A stretch of DNA of 64,000 bases from assembly GCF_000202635.1 (NCBI RefSeq), contig NC_015125.1:2046001-2110000 (forward strand), written 5' to 3'. The stretch comes from Microbacterium testaceum StLB037. Lineage in GTDB: Bacteria; Actinomycetota; Actinomycetes; Actinomycetales; Microbacteriaceae. This document shows, one piece after another, positions 60,037 to 64,000 of the stretch (position 1 is the first letter of the stretch; every line of letters begins with the position of its first letter). Both the position numbers and the translations under genes were made by a program. The notes beneath the pieces are model-generated. The model was not told the DNA's origin. It did no database searches and saw only the letters and a list, made by a program, of their open reading frames with translations.

Positions 60037-61575
60037 TCAAGCCACTGAGACCGTCAGCTCGTCCCAGCCCGTCGCGCCGTCGGGGGCCGGGGGCGCCTGG
60101 TCGGGCGTCTGGGTCTCGCCGGTGGCCGAGATCGCGCGGCAGCGCACGGTGTGCGAACCGCTCGTCGCCGTCCACGGCAGGCTCCACTGCACCCAGGTGT
60201 CGGTCGAGATAGCTGTGGCGAGCTTCGCCGGCTGCCACGGACCGTCGTCGATCTGCACCTCGACCCCCGAGACGCCGACGTGGGTCTGCCAGGCGACACC
60301 CGCGATGACCGCGTCGCCCGCGGCGATCCGGGCGCCCGCCCGGGGGACGTCGATGCGCGACTGGAGCTTCACCGGCCCGCGCTCCGACCACCCGCGCGAG
60401 GTCCAGTACCCCTCGGCGCGGTCATAGCGCGTGACCTCGAGCTCACTGACCCACTTCGTCGCCGAGACGTACCCGTACAGGCCGGGGACGACCATGCGGA
60501 CGGGGAAGCCGTGCTCGAGGGGCAGCGGCTCGCCGTTCATGCCGATCGCCAGCAGAGCGTCGCGGTCGTCGGTGAGCGCCTCGAGGGGGGTGGATGCCGT
60601 GAACCCGTCGACCGAGTGGGAGAGGACCATGTCGGCCTCGGCCGTCGGCTTCGCGCGCGCGAGGAGGTCGCGGATCGGCACGCCGAGCCAGCGGGCGTTT
60701 CCGATGAGCGATCCGCCGACCTCGTTCGACACGCAGACGAGGGTGGCGACCGTCTCCTTCTGCGGGAGGGCGACCAGGTCGTCCCACCGCAGCACGACCT
60801 CCTGCTCGACGAGGCCGTGGACGCGCAGACTCCACGTGGCCGGGTCCACCTGCGGCACCACGAGCGCGGTGTCGATGCGGTAGAAGTCGGCGGCCGGGGT
60901 GATCACGGGGGAGAGGCCGTCGATACCGAGATTCGCGGTCGCAGGCACCGTCGCGGTCGTCGTCGGGGTCGGCAGGCGCAGGGCGGAGCGCACCGCGCTG
61001 ACCGCCCGGGCGCCGCTGCTCAGCGCGACGGACCCGGCGGCAGCGAGAGCTCCGGCGAGGACCGCGACGCCGGAGAGGGCGAGGACCCCGCGACGGGTGG
61101 GACCGGTGGAGGTCTCCGTCGCGACGGTCGCGGGGCGGAGTCGGCCGATGAGCAGGCCCGCCACCAGGGCGGCCGCGGCGCCCGCGACCAGCGACGGCAC
61201 CGGAGACAGCAGCCCCGCGTCGGGACGGACCAGCGAGACGAAGGCGCCGACCACGCCGACCGCCGCCAGAACCACCCGTCCCCACGGGGGCCGGCGCCCC
61301 TCGAGGGCTCCGGCGGCTCCGGCCACGGCCAGCAGCAGCACCGCGATGCCGACGAGCAGGGCGGTCTTGTCGCCGGTGCCGAAGAGGCTGATCGCGAGGT
61401 CTTTCGCCCACGCGGGGGCGATGTCGATCATGCCCCCGCCGATCACCGCGAAGGGGCTCGCCGAGGGGGAGATGACAGCGGCGGCCAGCTCGCCGAGACC
61501 CGCACCGAGAACGGTCGCGCCGATCGCGGCGACGATCGCCGGGAGGTCGCGGGTGCGGGAGGATACGGGGGCCAC
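60037..61575 (-). CDS. Membrane-bound molybdopterin-dependent oxidoreductase (sulfite-oxidase family)
   Basis: 512 residues. Four or five membrane helices (about 10-190, with TRRGVLALSG before the last) anchor an extracytoplasmic sulfite-oxidase-like domain. The molybdenum cysteine lies in TLVCVSNEVGG, followed by RWLGVPIRDLL and LEHGFPVRMVVPGLYGYVSATKWV. A C-terminal Mo-co dimerisation-like domain ends the protein. Substrate is unknown; sulfite or protein methionine sulfoxide are options. The GTG at 61575 follows a minus-strand TAGGCT box by 6 bases. Confidence 0.9.
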   Translation of the reverse strand: MAPVSSRTRDLPAIVAAIGATVLGAGLGELAAAVISPSASPFAVIGGGMIDIAPAWAKDLAISLFGTGDKTALLVGIAVLLLAVAGAAGALEGRRPPWGRVVLAAVGVVGAFVSLVRPDAGLLSPVPSLVAGAAAALVAGLLIGRLRPATVATETSTGPTRRGVLALSGVAVLAGALAAAGSVALSSGARAVSAVRSALRLPTPTTTATVPATANLGIDGLSPVITPAADFYRIDTALVVPQVDPATWSLRVHGLVEQEVVLRWDDLVALPQKETVATLVCVSNEVGGSLIGNARWLGVPIRDLLARAKPTAEADMVLSHSVDGFTASTPLEALTDDRDALLAIGMNGEPLPLEHGFPVRMVVPGLYGYVSATKWVSELEVTRYDRAEGYWTSRGWSERGPVKLQSRIDVPRAGARIAAGDAVIAGVAWQTHVGVSGVEVQIDDGPWQPAKLATAISTDTWVQWSLPWTATSGSHTVRCRAISATGETQTPDQAPPAPDGATGWDELTVSVA

Positions 61576-61581
61576 GAGGGG

Positions 61582-61587
61582 AGCCTA
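61582..61587 (-). promoter_or_regulatory. -10 box TAGGCT of the molybdopterin enzyme gene
   Basis: Minus-strand TAGGCT with 6 bases to the GTG at 61575; supports the leaderless start. Confidence 0.5.
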
Positions 61588-61624
61588 CGGAGCGCTGGGG
61601 GTCGCGGCGCCGGAGGCGCGGAAT

Positions 61625-62566
61625 TCATAGCGAACCGGCATGCACCCCCGCGAGCCGGATCGAGGTGTCCCACACCCGCGCAGCTTCGGCGAGGTCGCGC
61701 AGTGGGCGGTACAGCGCGTGGGTGCCGGGAGCTCCGCCGAGGTGCCCGAAGCCGCTCGGGCCGTAGAGCACGTCGCTACGCGGGTCGTCGGTGGTGGCGG
61801 CCAGCAACGCCGGAAGCCCGGCGGACTCGACCGTGCCGAGCAGCAGGCCGCGCGTCGACAGCCACCGCACCACGCGGACGCCCGTGGTGTCGGCCGCACG
61901 TCCGATCTCGGGACGCGCCGCGAGCAGGTTCGTCGGGGCGACGCCGGGGTGCGCCACGACGCTGCGGATGCCCCACCCTTCTCGCCGCGAGCGCTCGTCG
62001 AGCTCTCGAGCGAACAGGCCGAGGGCGATCTTGGATGCCGCGTAGGCGCGCTGGCCGTTGTAGCCGCGGGCGCTCTCCAGGTCGTCCCAGTCGATGCGAC
62101 CGCGGGCGGCGGCGACGCTCAGCTGCGTGACCACCCGCGCCCCGCCGGTTCTCAGGAGCGGCAGCAGGTGTCCGACGAGAGCGACGTGGCCGAGGTGGTT
62201 CGTCCCGAACTGCAGCTCGTGCCCGTCGACGGTCGTCTGCCGCTCCGGCGGGGTCATGACCCCGGCGTTGTTGACGAGCAGGTGCACCGGCATCCCTCCC
62301 TCCCGCAGGGCGGCACCGAACGCCGCCACGGACTCGAGAGACGCGAGGTCGAGATCATGCACCTCGATCCGCGCGGAGGGGTGACGATCCCGGATGCCAC
62401 GCGCCGCCCGCTCGCCCTTCTCCCGGTTGCGGACGGGGAGCACCAGCTCGGCCCCGGCCGCCGCGAGGCGCTCGGCCATGACGAGTCCCATGCCGTCGCT
62501 GCCGCCGGTCAGGACGACGCGGCGGTCGGCGAGGGAGGGGAGGGGAAAGGTGATGTCGCGGGTCAT
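61625..62566 (-). CDS. Short-chain dehydrogenase/reductase
   Basis: 313 residues: cofactor motif TGGSDGMG near residue 20, NNAG at about 105, and the active-site YAASK. The length and LASLESVAAF region resemble the retinol/protochlorophyllide-type SDRs that use NADPH. The substrate is unknown. The ATG at 62566 follows AGGAG. An XRE-family regulator is divergent 151 bases away, an arrangement often seen for SDR genes controlled by this MmyB-like regulator group. Confidence 0.9.
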   Translation of the reverse strand: MTRDITFPLPSLADRRVVLTGGSDGMGLVMAERLAAAGAELVLPVRNREKGERAARGIRDRHPSARIEVHDLDLASLESVAAFGAALREGGMPVHLLVNNAGVMTPPERQTTVDGHELQFGTNHLGHVALVGHLLPLLRTGGARVVTQLSVAAARGRIDWDDLESARGYNGQRAYAASKIALGLFARELDERSRREGWGIRSVVAHPGVAPTNLLAARPEIGRAADTTGVRVVRWLSTRGLLLGTVESAGLPALLAATTDDPRSDVLYGPSGFGHLGGAPGTHALYRPLRDLAEAARVWDTSIRLAGVHAGSL

Positions 62567-62717
62567 GGGGGCTCCTCGTTCGGTCGTCGCCCCAGCATCA
62601 CGTGATCGTCGGCGCGGAGACAGGGCCTGTCGATCCCCGGCTCGCGAGGCCCGGGTTCGTGAGAGGGGGATCGGCGCGCCCTGGTTCGTGGCGGCCCGGG
62701 ACGGTAGACAGGACCCC

Positions 62718-63557
62718 GTGATCGATCGAGCCGCGCTGGCGGACTTCCTGCGCACGCGCCGCGAGGCGCTGCAGCCCGAGGACGTGGGCCTGCCCCGCGG
62801 CGTGCGGCGGCGCACCCGCGGCCTGCGGCGCGAAGAAGCCGCCGCGCTCAGCCATATGTCGACCGACTATTACGCCCGCCTCGAGCGAGAGCGCGGACCG
62901 CAGCCGTCGGAGCAGATGCTGGCATCCATCGCCCAGGGGCTCCACCTGTCGCGCGCAGAGCGCGATCACCTGTTCCGCTTGGCCGGGCACGTGCCCTCCG
63001 AGCACGGGCTCGACGGGGAGCACATCAGCCCGGGGCTCCTCCGCGTGCTCGATCGCCTCGACGACACCCCGGCGGAGGTCGTCACCGAACTCGGCGAGAC
63101 TCTGCGGCAGTCTCGCCTCGGCGTCGCCCTGATGGGCGACGCGGGTCTCCGCCATGGACCGATGCGGAGCCTCGGCTACCGCTGGTTCGCCGACCCGGCC
63201 TCGCGTGCGGTGTACGCCCCGGACGACCACGCGTTCCTCAGCCGTCTCTTCGCATCGGGGCTGCGCGAGATCGTCGGTCGACGCGGACCCGGGTCTCGCG
63301 CCGCGGGTCTCGCCGACGACCTGCTGCGCCGGAGCGAGGAGTTCCGCGCGCTGTGGGCTCTCCACGAGGTGGGGCTTCGGGCGAAGGACACCAAGCACTT
63401 CCTGCACCCGACCGTGGGAGAGATCGAGGTGCACTGCCAGACGCTGACCGACCCCGGAACGAGCCACTCGCTGCTCGTCTACACCGCGGCACCGGGGACG
63501 GAGAGCGCCGAGAAGCTGCGGCTGCTGGCCGTGGTCGGGCCCGGCGTCCCCGCGTGA
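62718..63557 (+). CDS. XRE-family (MmyB-like) transcriptional regulator
   Basis: 279 residues. The helix-turn-helix spans about 8-75 (LADFLRTRREAL, TRGLRREEAAALSHMSTDYYARLERERG). The C-terminal MmyB-like PAS-type ligand domain follows (GYRWFADPASRAVY, LWALHEVGLRAKDTKHFLHPTVGEIEVHCQTL). Such proteins bind fatty-acid-like ligands in known structures. It is divergent from the SDR gene and probably controls it. The GTG at 62718 lies 8 bases after TAGACA. Confidence 0.9.
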   Translation: MIDRAALADFLRTRREALQPEDVGLPRGVRRRTRGLRREEAAALSHMSTDYYARLERERGPQPSEQMLASIAQGLHLSRAERDHLFRLAGHVPSEHGLDGEHISPGLLRVLDRLDDTPAEVVTELGETLRQSRLGVALMGDAGLRHGPMRSLGYRWFADPASRAVYAPDDHAFLSRLFASGLREIVGRRGPGSRAAGLADDLLRRSEEFRALWALHEVGLRAKDTKHFLHPTVGEIEVHCQTLTDPGTSHSLLVYTAAPGTESAEKLRLLAVVGPGVPA

Positions 63558-63648
63558 GGCCGGGGCGGTGCCCGCGCCCGAGCTCGTACCCGTGCGTCCG
63601 CGCCCGCCCGCGCCCGCCGGCATCCGCCTGCGCCCGCCGCGCGGCGGG

Positions 63649-63654
63649 TAGCGT
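63649..63654 (+). promoter_or_regulatory. -10 box TAGCGT of the hydrolase gene
   Basis: TAGCGT with 6 bases to the ATG at 63661; no ribosome-binding site. Confidence 0.5.
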
Positions 63655-63660
63655 GCTGAC

Positions 63661-64000
63661 ATGCGCGAGAACGTCCGCCGGGTGCGGCGCCCGGCCACCG
63701 GCGGAGCCCCGGCGTTCGACCTGACGTACGTGCGCTCCGGGCCGCGCGGGGCGACGCCCGTGCTCGTGATCCCGGGCGGGCCGGGACTCGCCTCGGTGCT
63801 GCCGTACCGGGGCCTCCGGCGCTGGGCCGCCCGGGGCGGGCTGGACCTGATCATGGTCGAGCACCGCGGTGTCGGTCGCTCCCGCAACGACCTGGCCGGC
63901 GATCCCCTTCCCCCCGAGGCCATGCGCATCACGGAGGTGCTCGACGATCTCGCGGCGGTGCTCGACGCGGAGGGTGTCGACCGCGCGGTGATCGTCGGCT
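63661..64000 (+). CDS. Alpha/beta hydrolase, N-terminal part (runs off the window)
   Basis: The first 113 residues are seen and the frame is open to the window end. VLVIPGGPGLASVLPY holds the oxyanion PGGPG motif, and VEHRGVGRSR is the usual strand-turn of proline-iminopeptidase-like hydrolases. The nucleophile elbow would lie just past the edge (VIVG is the strand leading to it). The substrate cannot be told. It starts after a TAGCGT box by 6 bases. Confidence 0.8.
   Translation, partial: MRENVRRVRRPATGGAPAFDLTYVRSGPRGATPVLVIPGGPGLASVLPYRGLRRWAARGGLDLIMVEHRGVGRSRNDLAGDPLPPEAMRITEVLDDLAAVLDAEGVDRAVIVG

Noticed and set aside
1-64000. tRNA, rRNA, riboswitch, transposase or prophage genes
   Set aside because: I looked for tRNA arms, transposase motifs and integrase signatures and saw none; absence by eye is not proof for short RNAs.

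Overview
The window looks like chromosomal DNA from a high-GC actinobacterium of the family Microbacteriaceae, most likely Microbacterium. The reasons are the very GC-rich codon use with G or C at nearly every third position, many genes that start a few bases after a TANNNT box (leaderless transcripts), LAxTG-type sortase sorting, F420 biosynthesis, and dense GGATGCC/GGCATCC heptamers. No rRNA, tRNA, insertion sequence, prophage or CRISPR array was seen. The region is packed with genes, mostly in short operons with ATGA or GTGA overlaps.

Layout. 1-5.2 kb: the start of a hipBA-like toxin-antitoxin pair, rlmN, a lipoprotein, glutamate decarboxylase and an aldo/keto reductase. 5.4-9.9 kb: DUF4407 membrane protein, NUDIX hydrolase, a quinone-oxidoreductase/TetR pair with a palindromic operator, and a YbjQ-type protein. 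10-24.9 kb: a prpD-thiolase pair, an S51 peptidase-like protein, a cell-wall-anchored nucleotidase, a VIT-family transporter, then acyl-CoA dehydrogenase, enoyl-CoA hydratase, a MarR regulator and an ETF operon (etfB is frameshifted) ending in a b-type cytochrome membrane protein. 25.3-30 kb: a biotin-uptake island with a BioQ-like TetR repressor, two perfect BioQ-type operators, bioY, an adenylate-forming ligase, an atypical thiolase, and the bioM/bioN energising module. 30-38 kb: cofE, GNAT, DUF817, thioesterase, an acetyl-xylan-esterase-like hydrolase and a large PutA-like protein that lacks catalytic residues.

38.1-47.5 kb is an arabinan/arabinoside utilisation locus: a secreted exo-arabinanase-like protein with carbohydrate-binding domains, a LacI regulator with its operators, an ABC importer (binding protein plus two permeases), a GH1-type glycosidase and a GH51 arabinofuranosidase. 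48.8-57.4 kb is a methionine-salvage locus (mtnD, mtnK, mtnB, mtnC, mtnA) wrapped around a ribose-type ABC importer that I infer carries 5-methylthioribose. 57.8-59.9 kb: a dimethylargininase-like hydrolase with ornithine aminotransferase. 60-64 kb: a membrane-bound molybdopterin oxidoreductase, a divergent SDR/XRE pair and the start of an alpha/beta hydrolase.

The gaps between genes hold several families of short palindromic repeats, often in convergent gaps where they can act as two-way terminators. One such element lies in frame inside rlmN, and another family appears to have been captured, in three copies, by the N-terminus of the cytochrome protein. The most unusual observations are the GGATGCC codon bias, the biotin operon with a ligase and a Cys-to-Ser thiolase, the PutA-like pseudoenzyme, the predicted methylthioribose importer cluster and the etfB frameshift.
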